A stretch of 64,000 bases of DNA from Acidobacteriota bacterium (lineage in GTDB: Bacteria > Acidobacteriota > Terriglobia > Bryobacterales > Bryobacteraceae): positions 1-64,000 of the forward strand of contig JACQZR010000049.1 in the NCBI GenBank assembly GCA_016213775.1, written 5' to 3'. Each line of letters begins with the position of its first letter. Position 1 is the first letter of the stretch. Under the pieces are notes generated by a model. It saw nothing but the letters and a program-made list of their open reading frames with translations. It did no database searches and had not been told where the DNA came from. The translations under genes and the position numbers were made by a program. Of this stretch, positions 7,459 through 16,798 are shown in pieces.

Positions 7459-9985
7459 ACTCGCCGTTGTGGCGCTCATGGGCGCCACCGGCTCCGGCAA
7501 GTCCACCTTCGCCCGCGAGCATTTTCGCCCGACGGAGATTCTCTCCTCGGACTATTTCCGCGGCGTTGTCAACGACGACGAGACCGATCAAAGCGCCACT
7601 CAGGATGCCTTCGACGCTCTTTACTATGTCCTCGCCAAGCGGCTGGCGCGTGGCAAGCTCACCGTCATTGATGCCACCAACGTCCGCCAGGAGGACCGCA
7701 GGCGCATCGTCGAAACTGCGCGGAAGTTCCACTGCTTCGCCGTGGCCATCGTCGTCAACACGCCCGAAAAGATCTGCCAGGAGCGCAACGCCCAGCGTCC
7801 CGGCCGCGACTTCGGACCACATGTCGTACGGCGACAGGTTCACGATCTGCGCCGCGGTCTCCACGGTCTCGATCGCGAAGGTTTTCGCTACGTGCACATC
7901 CTCGGCGGCACGGATCGGGTGGAGATCCAGCGCACTCGCATCTGGACCAATCGCAAAGAAGAAACGGGTCCATTCGACATCATCGGCGACCTGCACGGCT
8001 GCGCTCCCGAACTTCGTTTGCTCCTCGACCAACTCGGCTGGCAGCGCCACGACGTCGACCCCGCGGATCCCGTCTGGGGCAGCGAGAGCTTCCAGCATCC
8101 GCAAGGCCGCAAGGCTATCTTCGTCGGCGACCTGGTGGATCGCGGCCCGGGAATCCTCAACTGCGTCCGCATCGTTCGTAACATGGTTCACACCGGCCAT
8201 GCGCTCTGCGTGGCCGGCAATCACGACGTGAAACTCCTCCGCTGGCTGCGCGGCAAGCAGATACAGATGCGGCACGGTCTCGATCTTTCCGCAGCCGAAC
8301 TGGAGCCTCTGCTGCCCGATCACCGCGCCCCCATCGCATCGTTCCTGGATAGCCTCCTCAGCCACTACGTGCTCGATGGCGGCAAACTCGTCGTCGCCCA
8401 TGCCGGACTGCGTGAGGAAATGCACGGACGTACCTCGGGGCAGGTCCGCGAGTTCTGCCTCTACGGCGAAACCACCGGAGAGACCGACGAGTTCGGTCTG
8501 CCTGTCCGCTACAACTGGGCCTCCGAATACCGTGGACGCGCGTCGGTGGTCTACGGCCACACACCCGTACCATCTCCCGAATGGCTGAACAACACCGTCA
8601 ACATCGACACCGGCGCGGTCTTTGGCGGCAAACTCACCGCGCTCCGTTATCCCGAGCGCGAATTCATTTCCGTGCCAGCCGCACGCGAGTACGCTATACC
8701 CGCGCGCCCCCTCGCGCCTCCGCCGGAAAACCGCACCAATCAACAAGTGCTCGACGACGTCCTCGATCTGGAAGATGTCACCGGCAAGCGCTTGATTGAA
8801 ACACGCGTCCTTCGTCACATTACTATCCGCGAGGAGAACGCCATCGCTGCACTCGAGGTCCTGAGCCGTTTCGCCACCGATCCGCACTGGCTCATCTATC
8901 TGCCGCCCACCATGTCGCCGAGTGAAACCTCCGATCGCGAGCACTACCTCGAATACCCGGCCGAAGGCTTTGCCTACTTTCGCAAGAACGGCGTCGACCG
9001 CGTCATCTGCGAAGAGAAGCACATGGGCTCCCGCGCCGTTGTCATCGTGTGCCGCGACACCGCTGCCGCCCGCGAACGCTTCGGTACGTTGGAAGACCGC
9101 ATCGGTGTATGTTACACGCGCACCGGCCGGCCGTTCTTTCCGGATGCCGCCGAAGAGCGCGCATTCCTCGATCGTGTCCACGCGGCCATCACCCGCGCCG
9201 GCCTTTGGGAAGAGTTCCACACTACGTGGCTCTGCCTCGATTGCGAACTGATGCCATGGTCCGCCAAAGCGCGTGAGTTGCTGCAGCGGCAGTACGCTCC
9301 GGTCGCCACGGCCGGGATCGCGTCACTGCAGGCCACCGCGGCCGCGCTTCGTCAAAGCCCCGCGGCGCAACACATGGCTGCGGACTTTGACCAGCGCCTC
9401 GCACGCCTCATGAAGTACCGGAAAGCTTACCAGCGTTACTGCTGGCCCGTCACTTCGATAGCCGATTACAAACTCGCGCCGTTTCATCTGCTCGCTTCCG
9501 AGGGCGCTGTACACACCGACAAGACACACCGCTGGCACATGGACACCCTCCATCGACTGGCTGAGGCCGACCCCGGCTTCCTCATCGCAACCTCCTTCCT
9601 CGACGTAAACCTCAACGACTCGGACGCCGTGGCGCGCGCCGGCGAGTGGTGGGAACAGCTCACTAACCACGGCGGCGAGGGTATGGTCATCAAGCCGCTC
9701 GCTTACCTCTCCAACGGACCCAAGGGACTCATCCAACCCGCCCTCAAATGCCGCGGCCGCGAGTACCTGCGCATCATTTACGGTCCTGAATACACCGCTC
9801 CCGACCAACTGCCGCGCCTGCGCAAGCGGGCCGTCTCTGGTAAGCGATCGATGGCCGCCCGTGAGTTCGCTCTTGGTCTCGAAGCCCTCCACCGCTTTGT
9901 CGCCCGCGAACCGCTCCGCCGAGTGCACGAATGCATCTTCGGCGTCCTCGCGCTGGAAAGCGAACCTGTCGATCCACGGCTGTAA
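7436..9985 (+). CDS. pnkp: Pnkp, polynucleotide kinase-phosphatase-ligase
   Basis: A three-domain end-healing and sealing enzyme that partners Hen1. The N-terminal kinase has P-loop GATGSGKS (16-23) and phosphorylates 5'-OH ends. The central binuclear metallophosphoesterase has GDLHG (from about 183), GDLVDRGPG (from about 231) and GNHD (about 261) and removes 2',3'-cyclic or 3'-phosphates. The C-terminal ligase-like adenylyltransferase has the nucleophile motif EKHMGSRA with Lys528. The length of 849 aa is normal for bacterial Pnkp (about 850-870). The ATG overlaps the ancestral hen1 stop as ATGA, the usual coupling. In this context it supplies a second ligation route, different from RtcB. 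No defects are seen. Confidence 0.97.
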   Translation: MKTIEIPELAVVALMGATGSGKSTFAREHFRPTEILSSDYFRGVVNDDETDQSATQDAFDALYYVLAKRLARGKLTVIDATNVRQEDRRRIVETARKFHCFAVAIVVNTPEKICQERNAQRPGRDFGPHVVRRQVHDLRRGLHGLDREGFRYVHILGGTDRVEIQRTRIWTNRKEETGPFDIIGDLHGCAPELRLLLDQLGWQRHDVDPADPVWGSESFQHPQGRKAIFVGDLVDRGPGILNCVRIVRNMVHTGHALCVAGNHDVKLLRWLRGKQIQMRHGLDLSAAELEPLLPDHRAPIASFLDSLLSHYVLDGGKLVVAHAGLREEMHGRTSGQVREFCLYGETTGETDEFGLPVRYNWASEYRGRASVVYGHTPVPSPEWLNNTVNIDTGAVFGGKLTALRYPEREFISVPAAREYAIPARPLAPPPENRTNQQVLDDVLDLEDVTGKRLIETRVLRHITIREENAIAALEVLSRFATDPHWLIYLPPTMSPSETSDREHYLEYPAEGFAYFRKNGVDRVICEEKHMGSRAVVIVCRDTAAARERFGTLEDRIGVCYTRTGRPFFPDAAEERAFLDRVHAAITRAGLWEEFHTTWLCLDCELMPWSAKARELLQRQYAPVATAGIASLQATAAALRQSPAAQHMAADFDQRLARLMKYRKAYQRYCWPVTSIADYKLAPFHLLASEGAVHTDKTHRWHMDTLHRLAEADPGFLIATSFLDVNLNDSDAVARAGEWWEQLTNHGGEGMVIKPLAYLSNGPKGLIQPALKCRGREYLRIIYGPEYTAPDQLPRLRKRAVSGKRSMAAREFALGLEALHRFVAREPLRRVHECIFGVLALESEPVDPRL

Positions 9986-10010
9986 GCGGGAAGGAGTACT
10001 ATGGCTACAA

Positions 10011-12287
10011 ATGCGCCTCCTTACATTGTTATTGACTATCTTCGCCGCAGACGCAGCCGCGCAACTGCGTCTGGATCGCTCGGCGCCTAACTTCGACAGC
10101 CTCTTGCGATTCGAAGTGGACCACCCAGGTAGCAGACCGTTCGGATGGAGTGGCGGTCCAGGGATCGTCGCGGTGGATAAAGATGTCGTGCACGGCGGTA
10201 AGTGGTCGGCCAGGATCACCCGCCAGCCCGACACCGAAGGAGGCTTCAGCAGCGTCACTACAGGTATCCCGGTGGACTTCGCCGGGAAGGAAATCGTCCT
10301 CAAAGGGTTTCTCAAAACCGAATCCGTCAAGGACTTTGCCGCATTCTGGATTCGGCTCGATGGGGACACTCCGGGCATGGCTTTTGACAGCATGCAGAAA
10401 CTGGGCTTCAACGGGACCAACGACTGGGGCGAGCACTCTGTCCGCATTCCACTCCCCGCCGGGGGCAAACAACTATTCTTCGGCTTCCTGCTGAGTGGTC
10501 CCGGCACTGTCTGGGCAGACGACATAGAATTAATTGTCGACGGCAAGCCGGTAAGCACCCTCCCGAAAGTAGAACGGACTAAGACCGTTCTCGACACGGA
10601 CCGCGAGTTCGAAACATCTTCCGGTATTAATTTCACCGTCCTTTCCGATGTACAGATCCAAAACCTGGCTACATTAGCAAGAGTATGGGGATTTCTGAAA
10701 TACCACCATCCGGATGTTACTTCCGGGAAGCGCCATTGGGATTACGACTTATTCCGCATCCTTCCGGCGGTGCTCGCCGCCGCGGATCGCAACACCAGCA
10801 ACGAGGAGATCCTCAAATGGGTGGATAAGCTCTCACCTGTTCCGCCGTGCACGGCCTGCGTCACGCTCAGCACCGAAAAACTGCATTTCAAACCCGATCT
10901 CGACTGGCTTGGGAACGCATCCCTTCTCGGACCGGCACTCAGCCAGCGCTTGATGTCCATCCAGCGCAACCGCCCCAAACCCGACAAACAATTCTTCGTT
11001 GGACGGAACATGGGCGTCGGCAACCCCGACTTCCAGGTGGAGCCCGGCTACTCCGCCGTCAAATTTCCCGACCCCGGCTATCAACTCCTTGCCGTATACC
11101 GCTTCTGGAACATCATCCAATACTGGTTCCCCTACCGCGATCAAATCGGCGAAGACTGGAGTGCGGTGCTCACCCGGTTCCTGCCTCGGGTCGCACTTGC
11201 CAAGACCAGGGACGAATACCAACTTCAGTTGATGGCTCTCATTGCCACCATTCACGACACGCATGCCAATCTATGGAGTTCGCTTCAAGTGCGTCCTCCC
11301 GTGGGACAGTGCCAGCTTCCGGTGTACCTGCGCTTCCTCGACAACCGTGCCGTGGTCACGGCCTACGCCGATCCCAAGGACGGTCCGGCAAGCGGGATCA
11401 AGATCGGCGACATCATCACCGACATCGAGGGCAAACCCGTGGCCAAGTTGGTGGAAGAATGGCGTCCTTTCTATGCAGCTTCCAACGAGCCCACCCGCCT
11501 GCGCGACATTGCAGGCTCGCTCACCAAAGGCCCTTGCGCCGAAACCTCGCTACGCGTGGAAGGCGTCGACGGTCCTCGCGAAATCAAGGCAACACGAGTC
11601 ACGGTCAAGGGGCGCGAACCACACGACGTGCCCGGCGACAACTACCGCGTTCTTTCCAAAGACGTTGGCTACATGAAGCTCTCCAGTGTCAAGTCCGACC
11701 GTCTGCATTCGTTCATCGACAGCATTGCCTCCACCAAAGGGGTGATCATCGACATCCGCAACTATCCATCCGATTTCGTCACGTTCACGCTCGGCCAACT
11801 GCTGGTGGACAAGCCATCCGAATTTGTCGTCTTCACTTCGGGCGATCAATCCAACCCCGGAGCCTTTCACTACGGCACCCCGCTGACGCTCCAGCCGCAG
11901 ACTCCGCACTACAACGGCAAGGTCGTACTACTGATCGACGAAGTGACGCAGTCCTCCGCTGAGTATCACTCGATGGCGTTCCGCGCATCGCCGCGGACCA
12001 CGGTCGTGGGCAGCACCACGGCCGGCGCTGACGGGAACGTTTCGCGCTTTTCGCTCCCGGGCGGACTCAGCAGCATGATCAGCGGCATCGGTGTCTTCTA
12101 CCCCGACCATAGACCCACCCAGCGCGTTGGCATTATCCCCGATGTACCCGCGCGTCCCACACTCAACGGCGTCCGTGAAGGACGCGATGAAGTGCTGGAG
12201 GAGGGAATCCGCCAGATCCTCGGCAGCGACGCATCGCAATCCACCATCCGCGATCTGGCCCGCCAAGCCCGCGGGACACAACAATGA
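10011..12287 (+). CDS. Secreted S41-family (C-terminal-processing type) peptidase
   Basis: The protein begins with a hydrophobic signal peptide (MRLLTLLLTIFAADAAA). The N-terminal 200 residues resemble a carbohydrate-binding-like beta domain. The middle includes a PDZ-like stretch (ASGIKIGDIITDIEGKPV). The C-terminal S41 protease core contains GYMKLSS, VIIDIRNY and TQSSAEY, with the probable catalytic Ser near residue 648. It is a serine protease presumed to act in the periplasm; the substrate is unknown. ATG 10011 is chosen because the signal peptide starts there; an ATG at 10001 is out of frame. It begins 25 bases after pnkp on the same strand, with AAGGAG at 9991-9996. It may be read through from the repair operon, but a functional link is speculative. 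Confidence 0.85.
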   Translation: MRLLTLLLTIFAADAAAQLRLDRSAPNFDSLLRFEVDHPGSRPFGWSGGPGIVAVDKDVVHGGKWSARITRQPDTEGGFSSVTTGIPVDFAGKEIVLKGFLKTESVKDFAAFWIRLDGDTPGMAFDSMQKLGFNGTNDWGEHSVRIPLPAGGKQLFFGFLLSGPGTVWADDIELIVDGKPVSTLPKVERTKTVLDTDREFETSSGINFTVLSDVQIQNLATLARVWGFLKYHHPDVTSGKRHWDYDLFRILPAVLAAADRNTSNEEILKWVDKLSPVPPCTACVTLSTEKLHFKPDLDWLGNASLLGPALSQRLMSIQRNRPKPDKQFFVGRNMGVGNPDFQVEPGYSAVKFPDPGYQLLAVYRFWNIIQYWFPYRDQIGEDWSAVLTRFLPRVALAKTRDEYQLQLMALIATIHDTHANLWSSLQVRPPVGQCQLPVYLRFLDNRAVVTAYADPKDGPASGIKIGDIITDIEGKPVAKLVEEWRPFYAASNEPTRLRDIAGSLTKGPCAETSLRVEGVDGPREIKATRVTVKGREPHDVPGDNYRVLSKDVGYMKLSSVKSDRLHSFIDSIASTKGVIIDIRNYPSDFVTFTLGQLLVDKPSEFVVFTSGDQSNPGAFHYGTPLTLQPQTPHYNGKVVLLIDEVTQSSAEYHSMAFRASPRTTVVGSTTAGADGNVSRFSLPGGLSSMISGIGVFYPDHRPTQRVGIIPDVPARPTLNGVREGRDEVLEEGIRQILGSDASQSTIRDLARQARGTQQ

Positions 12288-12344
12288 CGTCAGGCCACGC
12301 CGCTCTGGTACGCTGAAAAGTGGTGCGCACGCGCGCAGCCACGC

Positions 12345-13649
12345 ATGCCTCACCTTTGCTTCGGTCTGGATTTCGGAACCACCAACACTTCCCTTGCCTG
12401 GTCCACTGGCGACGGCCGCGTGGAACTAGCGCGATTCGCCCACTCGTCAGGTGAAACGGAAGCGTTCCGCTCGCTGCTCTATCTGGAGAAAGGCGCGAGT
12501 ACGGGCGGCCCCGCCGCCGTGCATTCGTGGGCTGGTCCATCCGGCATTGAACGCTACCTGGAAGCGGATTCGCACGGGCGGCTGATCCAATCGTTGAAAT
12601 CGTTCCTGAGCAGCCGGACGCTGCAAGCCACCGATATTTTCGGCCGCCAGTACACCATTGAAGAACTGATCGCGCGCATCGTCCGGCAAATCCGCGAAGA
12701 AGGCGAACAGCGTGCGGGCGCTCCGATCGACAAAGCGGCAATCGGACGCCCCGTGCGTTTCGTCGGCTCCGAATCTACTGGCGACGACAACCACGCCGTC
12801 TCGCGCCTGACCAAAGCGCTGCACCTGGCCGGCTTCAGCGAAATCCGTTTCGAGATGGAGCCTGTTGCGGCGGCCTACTTTTACGAATCCCAACTCGACC
12901 ATGACGAACTGATTCTGATTGGCGACTTCGGCGGTGGCACAAGCGACTTCTCGCTGCTCCGCGTCGGGCCAGGCGTCCGCCGTCGCGGGCGCGCCGCGTC
13001 GGACCTGTTGGGTAACGCAGGCGTGGGTCTGGCGGGTGACGCATTCGACGCCAAGATCGTTCGCCAGTTGGTCTCGCCTTCGCTAGGCGCGGGGTCGAGT
13101 TTTCGTTCCGGCGACAAATCGCTCCCGATGCCGAACTGGGTTTACCGAAAGCTGGAACGCTGGCATCATCTTTCTTTCCTCCGCAGCTCCGACGTCGCCA
13201 ACATGCTTCGCAGCCTGCACGCCGAATCCGAGGCACCGGAGAAGATCCACGCGCTGCGCCACATCATCAGCGAGAACCTTGGCTTTCAACTCCACAAGTC
13301 CGTGCAGGAGGTGAAATGCGCACTCTCCACTCAGGACCACGCGACCTTTCACTTTGAAGACGGCGCCCTCGTCATCCAGCAGGAAGTGACGCGCGCCGGA
13401 TTCGAATCCTGGGTGGAAGAAGAACTCGCCGCCATTGAGACCTGCGTCGATTCCCTATTTACGTCGAGCGCCGCCTCGCCTAAAGATGTCGACATGGTGT
13501 TCCTCACTGGCGGATCGTCGTTCGTGCCGGCCGTGCGCCGCATCTTTGAATCGCGATTCGGCGCGCATCGCATTCGTACTGGCAACGAATTCACTTCCGT
13601 GGCGCTGGGACTCGCCCTGATCGCAGCGGAGCCGAACCGCAATGCGTAA
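12345..13649 (+). CDS. Hsp70-family ATPase, YegD-like short chaperone
   Basis: An actin-fold Hsp70 relative consisting of the nucleotide-binding domain with no full substrate-binding domain (434 aa against about 640 for DnaK). Phosphate-binding motifs are GLDFGTTNTS at the N-terminus, GDFGGGTSDFSLL in the middle and LTGGSSFVP near the end. The IGRPV segment and a MEPVAAAYFYE segment match the YegD group. The client and any J-protein partner are unknown. It starts 57 bases after the S41 peptidase gene in the same direction, so it may be the last gene of the long repair transcript. The 174 bases between it and the next gene hold nothing I recognise. Confidence 0.88.
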   Translation: MPHLCFGLDFGTTNTSLAWSTGDGRVELARFAHSSGETEAFRSLLYLEKGASTGGPAAVHSWAGPSGIERYLEADSHGRLIQSLKSFLSSRTLQATDIFGRQYTIEELIARIVRQIREEGEQRAGAPIDKAAIGRPVRFVGSESTGDDNHAVSRLTKALHLAGFSEIRFEMEPVAAAYFYESQLDHDELILIGDFGGGTSDFSLLRVGPGVRRRGRAASDLLGNAGVGLAGDAFDAKIVRQLVSPSLGAGSSFRSGDKSLPMPNWVYRKLERWHHLSFLRSSDVANMLRSLHAESEAPEKIHALRHIISENLGFQLHKSVQEVKCALSTQDHATFHFEDGALVIQQEVTRAGFESWVEEELAAIETCVDSLFTSSAASPKDVDMVFLTGGSSFVPAVRRIFESRFGAHRIRTGNEFTSVALGLALIAAEPNRNA

Positions 13650-13823
13650 GGGCTCGTCGTTTCTCCTTGTGACCCGGCTGCCCGGGCGTTGTCGAGGCCG
13701 TCCACAATTGCCAGGCCCGAATCGTGAAAGGCGTGATCTCTCCATTCGTCACAAGGCGGAGCGCTGTCGAACCGGTGCGTCTTAGAGTGCTATGTGATGA
13801 TCCGCGCCGATTGAACCACTACT

Positions 13824-14537
13824 CTAGTCGCGCCGTCCGCCGCCAACGAGGCGCAGCAGCAGATTCAGCACGGCCACAAAAATCTGGAATACGCCGGCGA
13901 AGAGAGAAAGCGCTCCGGGAATCGGACTATCGGCGTTCTCCGAATTCAACACCTCGCTGGTGCTGTAAATAAGAATCATAACGCCGAAGATCCCGATCCC
14001 CGCCGAAATCAGAATTCCAAGAAAGCCGATGTTAAGGAAGCTGTTCAACAGCACGGCGCCCATGATGGCGAAGAACATTCCCGTCATCATCCCCCGCGGT
14101 GCGGAGAATGTCCGCCCAGACGCGAACACATAACCCGTCACGCCGACGAACACCGTAGCCGTGATCCCGAGAGCTGCCAGAATCAGCACCGGCGCGACGC
14201 GCGACGCCACCCACAGCAGCGGCGACAGCACCAGACCCGCGAACAGCCCGTCGAACACGAGCGCCGTGACACCCAGCGCCGGATTATGCCGGCACGCGAT
14301 CGCGATTCGAGGAATCAGGTTCAATCCCAACATCGCCACAATCCAGCCGATCCAGCCGGAAAAGAAGCGCGCCAGCGTCTCCGATGTTGCTCCGAGGTAG
14401 CCACCCGCCAGGGCACAGAAAACGCTGACGCCGAACAGTGTGTAGGTTTGCTTGATCACAGCCGCCTGCTGCGCCGTAAGCGTGGTCGTCCCGGTGAGCT
14501 TGTCCCAGGTGGACATTTGAGGGCGATAGTCTGCCAT
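13824..14537 (-). CDS. Bax inhibitor-1/YccA-family integral membrane protein
   Basis: A 237-residue protein with about seven hydrophobic membrane segments and the family-typical soluble start (MADYRPQMSTW, then TYTLFG). The family includes YccA, which modulates the FtsH protease, and YetJ-like calcium-leak proteins; the precise role here is unknown. The C-terminal region carries LIYSTSEVLN and a final LRLVGGG tail. ATG 14537 is chosen over upstream in-frame codons because AAAGGG precedes it and the upstream residues are arginine/proline-rich with no homology. It is convergent with the Hsp70 gene and divergent from the AraC gene. Confidence 0.88.
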   Translation of the reverse strand: MADYRPQMSTWDKLTGTTTLTAQQAAVIKQTYTLFGVSVFCALAGGYLGATSETLARFFSGWIGWIVAMLGLNLIPRIAIACRHNPALGVTALVFDGLFAGLVLSPLLWVASRVAPVLILAALGITATVFVGVTGYVFASGRTFSAPRGMMTGMFFAIMGAVLLNSFLNIGFLGILISAGIGIFGVMILIYSTSEVLNSENADSPIPGALSLFAGVFQIFVAVLNLLLRLVGGGRRD

Positions 14538-14689
14538 GCCCTTTATGATGCTAGGAACCGGCCGCGGATGCAAGCGGACGGGCCGCGTTGATTGGGAGTC
14601 TGCGGGCGGGCGTTCCTCCGGGGAAGCGCCCAAGCGCCCATTGAACAAGTGACGTCCAGAGAGACTATCCTGATGAAAGCAGGTGATTC

Positions 14690-15469
14690 ATGCTGCTGAG
14701 CCGCCGTCCAGGTTTGCCATTAACGCCGTACGTGGAGTGTATCTGGCACTACGAGAGCGGAGCGCCGCTGGAGGGCAGAGATCGAGTTCTGCCCGATGGG
14801 CGATTTCACCTGATGCTCAATCTGGACGCCGGCGTCGCAGCCGTGGCCGGTCTTCGGTCCCACCATGTCGTCGTTGATCGGGCCCGGATGTTCTCGGTGA
14901 TGGGTGTAGTATTCCGTCCAGGTGCAGCGCGAGCGTTCTTTGCCGCGCCGGCAGTTGATTTTCGAGATCGGGCGGTTCGTCTCGATCTGGTTTGGGGGCT
15001 GGAGTCAGAAGCGCAACTGCTTGACCAGTTGCGCGAAGCGAGGGCGGCGGAGGCACGGTTGCGGATTGTAGAGTCTGCGCTCATCGAGAGAATGCAGAGG
15101 TTCGGACAAAAGCACTTGGAGATCCATCCCGGCCTGCATTACGCTCTCCAGACTTTCCAGAGTGCTCACGAGATGCGCACCGTGGCTGAGGTCAGCCGTG
15201 AGATTGGGTGGAGTCGGCGCTGGTTCAGTCACGCTTTTGCGGAGCATGTCGGAATGACACCGAAACGATATTGCCGTCTGGTGCGCTTCCAACACCTGGT
15301 GCGGCAGGTCGCGTCACAGGAGTCAGTCGACTGGGCCGATTTAGCATTGGCGGGGGGCTTCTGCGATCAGGCCCACCTTATTCACGAGTTTCGTGCCTTT
15401 TCCGGATTCTCCCCGGAGTGCTTTCTAACGTGTGAGCGGCCGTACCGGAATCACGTGCGAGTTGCCTGA
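14690..15469 (+). CDS. AraC-family transcriptional regulator
   Basis: A 259-residue regulator. The N-terminal sensory part (about 1-150) resembles the DUF6597-type domain, with YVECIWHYES, LPDGRFHLMLNL and GVVFRPGAA. A C-terminal pair of helix-turn-helix motifs follows: the first around EVSREIGWSRRWFSHAF, and the second around LALAGGFCDQAHLIHEF with a terminal FSGFSP. The ligand is unknown. Start ATG 14690 has AGGTGA just upstream. It is followed by a VOC-family gene 77 bases later in the same direction; this regulator-VOC pairing is common, and the VOC gene is a likely target. Confidence 0.88.
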   Translation: MLLSRRPGLPLTPYVECIWHYESGAPLEGRDRVLPDGRFHLMLNLDAGVAAVAGLRSHHVVVDRARMFSVMGVVFRPGAARAFFAAPAVDFRDRAVRLDLVWGLESEAQLLDQLREARAAEARLRIVESALIERMQRFGQKHLEIHPGLHYALQTFQSAHEMRTVAEVSREIGWSRRWFSHAFAEHVGMTPKRYCRLVRFQHLVRQVASQESVDWADLALAGGFCDQAHLIHEFRAFSGFSPECFLTCERPYRNHVRVA

Positions 15470-15546
15470 TGCCTGAGCTGGCTTCCCATTTTTACAAGAC
15501 CATTGAGGGTTTGGCGCACTAATCTGAATCGGAAGGAGCGATTCAG

Positions 15547-16035
15547 ATGGCAAGCCAATATAAAGGTGTTCCGGAAGGGGCCTCGGCGATTATCCCGAGA
15601 TTGTACTGTGACGACGTTGAGGCGCAGATCGACTTTTGCTGCGAAGCGCTGGGTGCGGTGGAGGGGGTCCGGAGGCCTGGCCCAAATGGACGAGCCCAAC
15701 ATGCGATGCTGCTCTTCGGGCCGGCGATGCTCATGATCGAAGCGGAGAACCCTGAAGTTCCGAGCCGGCCACCGAATCCGGACGGCAGCTCTCCAGTAGT
15801 GATTTATCTTTATGTTGAGGACGTGGACGCGACTGTCGAGCGTGCGCTCAAGAAGGGTGGCAAGCTTGTGGTACCCGTAGAAACGCATTTCTGGGGAGAC
15901 CGCATTGGATGGGTCCAGGATCCGTCCGGGCACGTGTGGACACTGGCCACACGTGTTGAACAGACAACAGAGGATCAACGGCGGGATCGCTGGTCCAATA
16001 TCTTGTCTGAGGAGCCTGGCGCAACGAGGTCTTGA
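15547..16035 (+). CDS. VOC/glyoxalase-fold (PhnB-like) protein
   Basis: A 162-residue vicinal-oxygen-chelate protein of the PhnB-like type. It contains IIPRLYCDDVEAQIDFC, a MLMIEAENPE strand, VVIYLYVEDVDATVERA, and the C-terminal DRIGWVQDPSGHVWTLATR that normally ends the second beta-alpha-beta unit with its metal-ligand side chain. The substrate cannot be deduced; the family includes isomerases, dioxygenases and resistance proteins. A strong AGGAG lies before ATG 15547. It is probably co-regulated with the AraC gene upstream. Downstream the sequence turns into gene debris. Confidence 0.86.
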   Translation: MASQYKGVPEGASAIIPRLYCDDVEAQIDFCCEALGAVEGVRRPGPNGRAQHAMLLFGPAMLMIEAENPEVPSRPPNPDGSSPVVIYLYVEDVDATVERALKKGGKLVVPVETHFWGDRIGWVQDPSGHVWTLATRVEQTTEDQRRDRWSNILSEEPGATRS

Positions 16036-16199
16036 CAATCTGTTCGGATCACCGCGCATGCGGATATTGCGGTCTGATCCGGAGCGGAATGTCACTTGCC
16101 TTCAGGCCGACGGCGTGCTGGAACGGGGCCGTTGTGGAGAATGGCGCTAGCCCAACACATAGACGCGGCTGGCCTCCAGTGAACTGCCGACGGGAGAAA

Positions 16200-16345
16200 C
16201 CACGCGAACGCCAGTGCTCCAGCCGGTCGCGCAGCGCCTGATCGCGCTCGCGGGTCTCGCGGTCGCGCACGAATTCGACACCGAGCATCAGTCCCTATGC
16301 CACGCAGGTCGCCCACGCACGTCCAGATGCAAGCACTGGCGTCAC
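16200..16345 (-). pseudogene. Degenerate copy of the 3' part of the neighbouring aminotransferase gene
   Basis: About 115 bases (16205-16320) closely match the intact aminotransferase gene at about 17335-17452 in the same orientation. Shared blocks include a run around GCTCCAGCCGGTCGCG, then GTCGCGCACGAA and GACACCGAGCATCAG. The encoded peptide reads MLGVEFVRDRETRERDQALRDRL against MLGVEFVRDQESRVRNQALRDRL. Both sides lose homology and the frame breaks within it. This is a relic of a local duplication or of a deleted paralog. Nothing else is recognised between 16036 and 16374. Confidence 0.75.
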
Positions 16346-16374
16346 GCCGCTTGGCCATCGGGAATCGAACGTGG

Positions 16375-16671
16375 TCACGTGGACAATCGCGGCTCGTACC
16401 GATTCACACGGATACTCGATTCATACACTCGCGCCTGCGATAGATCATAGGCTGCCTGCATACGGATCCAGACGTCGGGCGTCGCGCCAAATGCCTTCGA
16501 AAGCCGAATCGCCATCTCGGGCGAAATCCCGGCCTGACCATTGATCAAACGAGAGAGCGTAGTCCGGCTAACCCCGAGGATCTTCGCCCCCTGGGTCACT
16601 GACAAGCCAAACGGCTCTAAGCAGTTGACCCGAACCGAAAGCCCCGGATGTGGCGGGTTCTTCATCGACAT
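16375..16671 (-). CDS. HigA-type addiction-module antitoxin, without adjacent toxin
   Basis: A 98-residue XRE-family helix-turn-helix protein of the HigA group. It opens [10 protein letters not shown], followed by [40 protein letters not shown] and [14 protein letters not shown], all family hallmarks. HigA normally represses its own operon and neutralises a RelE-like mRNA-cleaving HigB encoded just upstream. No HigB is found upstream on this strand: the 16672-16990 stretch carries only an opposite-strand HigB remnant. It is therefore an orphan antitoxin, perhaps from a decayed module. The C-terminal tail after AYDLSQAR is longer than usual. Confidence 0.87.
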   Translation of the reverse strand: MSMKNPPHPGLSVRVNCLEPFGLSVTQGAKILGVSRTTLSRLINGQAGISPEMAIRLSKAFGATPDVWIRMQAAYDLSQARVYESSIRVNRYEPRLST

Positions 16672-16798
16672 AAACCTATACTTCCTCCGGTTTCAATGGT
16701 AGTCAATCAGTTCCACGATAGTCTGTCACCGTACTCCGCCACACCCACCGCAACCGCGAGTCCCCGTGAGCAGCGAGCAGCCAATGATCCCAACTTGA

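Noticed and set aside
10001-10090. ATG 10001, with better ribosome-site spacing, as start of the S41 peptidase
   Set aside because: It is out of frame and encodes about 29 residues before a stop. The signal peptide begins at ATG 10011.
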